Source: an uncultured Rhodospirillaceae bacterium (lineage in GTDB: Bacteria; Pseudomonadota; Alphaproteobacteria; Reyranellales; Reyranellaceae). Taken from it: 64,000 bases of DNA. Made by a program: the position numbers and the translations under genes. The notes beneath the pieces were generated by a model, which saw only the letters and a list, made by a program, of their open reading frames with translations, was not told the DNA's origin and searched no databases. The DNA lies in NCBI GenBank assembly GCA_945952105.1, contig CAMFGZ010000014.1, positions 62,001 through 126,000 on the forward strand, in the 5' to 3' direction. The number at the start of each line of letters is the position of its first letter. Within the stretch, counting starts at the first letter, position 1. Of this stretch, positions 63,889-64,000 are shown one piece after another.

Positions 63889-64000
63889 TCAGAGGATGAA
63901 GTCGGAGAGCTGCAACCCGCCCGTGGTGGTGGTGATCGCGATCAGTGCGAGGTCGGTGTTGGCGTTGAAGTGCCCGGGATCGTGCTCGACATAGACCGTG
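63889..64000 (-). CDS. 3' end of an RTX-like type I-secreted protein
   Basis: The last 36 codons of a minus-strand gene that continues beyond the window. They read TVYVEHDPGHFNANTDLAL, then IAITTTTGGLQLSDFIL and a TGA at 63891-63889. The TDLA...L-SD-I-L pattern matches the last residues of the serralysin-like protein here (TDLAISFVGANAIALSDILFA split as TDLAISF and ALSDILFA). This marks a type I secretion C-terminus. Nothing can be said of the rest. Confidence 0.6.
   Translation of the reverse strand, partial: TVYVEHDPGHFNANTDLALIAITTTTGGLQLSDFIL

Noticed and set aside
1..64000. CRISPR arrays, insertion sequences, prophage or rRNA genes
   Set aside because: I saw no regularly spaced repeats, transposase, integrase, phage structural gene or rRNA sequence.

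Overview
The window is GC-rich DNA with tightly packed genes, many GTG/TTG starts and frequent stop/start overlaps. It encodes a Gram-negative cell with a lipopolysaccharide/capsule-type envelope (heptose synthesis, ABC-type polysaccharide export), Tat-exported enzymes and bacterial cellulose synthesis. The protein mix (acyl-CoA synthetase, RraA/VOC/DUF1330 catabolic genes, a Ugp-type glycerophosphodiester locus, RTX proteins) fits an alphaproteobacterium, perhaps a Reyranella-like or Rhodospirillales relative. That placement is an inference from gene content; there is no rRNA or ribosomal protein gene to test it.

Layout. 1-3.3 kb: truncated acyl-CoA synthetase, tRNA-Leu(CAA), an orphan lasso-peptide-like precursor, a BioY remnant and cysE. 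3.5-12.5 kb: small catabolic and regulatory genes: NTF2-like protein, TetR, LysR divergent from DUF1330-RraA-VOC-VOC, a DMT transporter with a LysR stub in front, enoyl-CoA hydratase, a two-domain tautomerase and a dienelactone hydrolase. 12.5-22 kb: PhoD-type phosphatase, FGGY kinase and SorC regulator on the minus strand, divergent across a perfect 13-bp inverted repeat from glycerol-1-phosphate dehydrogenase, UgpB-A-E and a glycerophosphodiesterase. No transport ATPase is present. 22-34 kb: a complete cellulose operon (small BcsR/BcsP-like protein, bcsQ, bcsA, bcsB, bcsC, bcsD, bcsZ). 34-38.5 kb: one EAL phosphodiesterase and two GGDEF cyclases, probably supplying the cyclic-di-GMP that BcsA reads through its PilZ domain. 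38.7-46 kb: exported carbonic anhydrase, TTC38-like protein, MFS and GMC genes, and msrB-msrA followed in frame by a DUF2236 protein. 46-64 kb: cell-surface region with a serralysin-type RTX protease, TylF-like methyltransferase, hldE-hldD, a 1525-residue repeat protein, a glycosyltransferase, KpsE/KpsT/KpsM-type capsule export with a TPR-fused permease, a Cys-rich GT9 glycosyltransferase, and the 3' end of another probable RTX-like secreted protein.

The main themes are extracellular polymer (cellulose and a capsule-like glycan) under cyclic-di-GMP control, type I-secreted repeat proteins sharing a C-terminal signature, and a regulated glycerophosphodiester/polyol uptake locus. The best candidates for something undescribed are the orphan lasso-type precursor, the repeat protein with its downstream C-terminal remnant, the TPR-KpsM fusion, the glycerol-1-phosphate locus, and the BcsR/BcsP-like protein with three copies of a short motif in an operon that also encodes BcsD.
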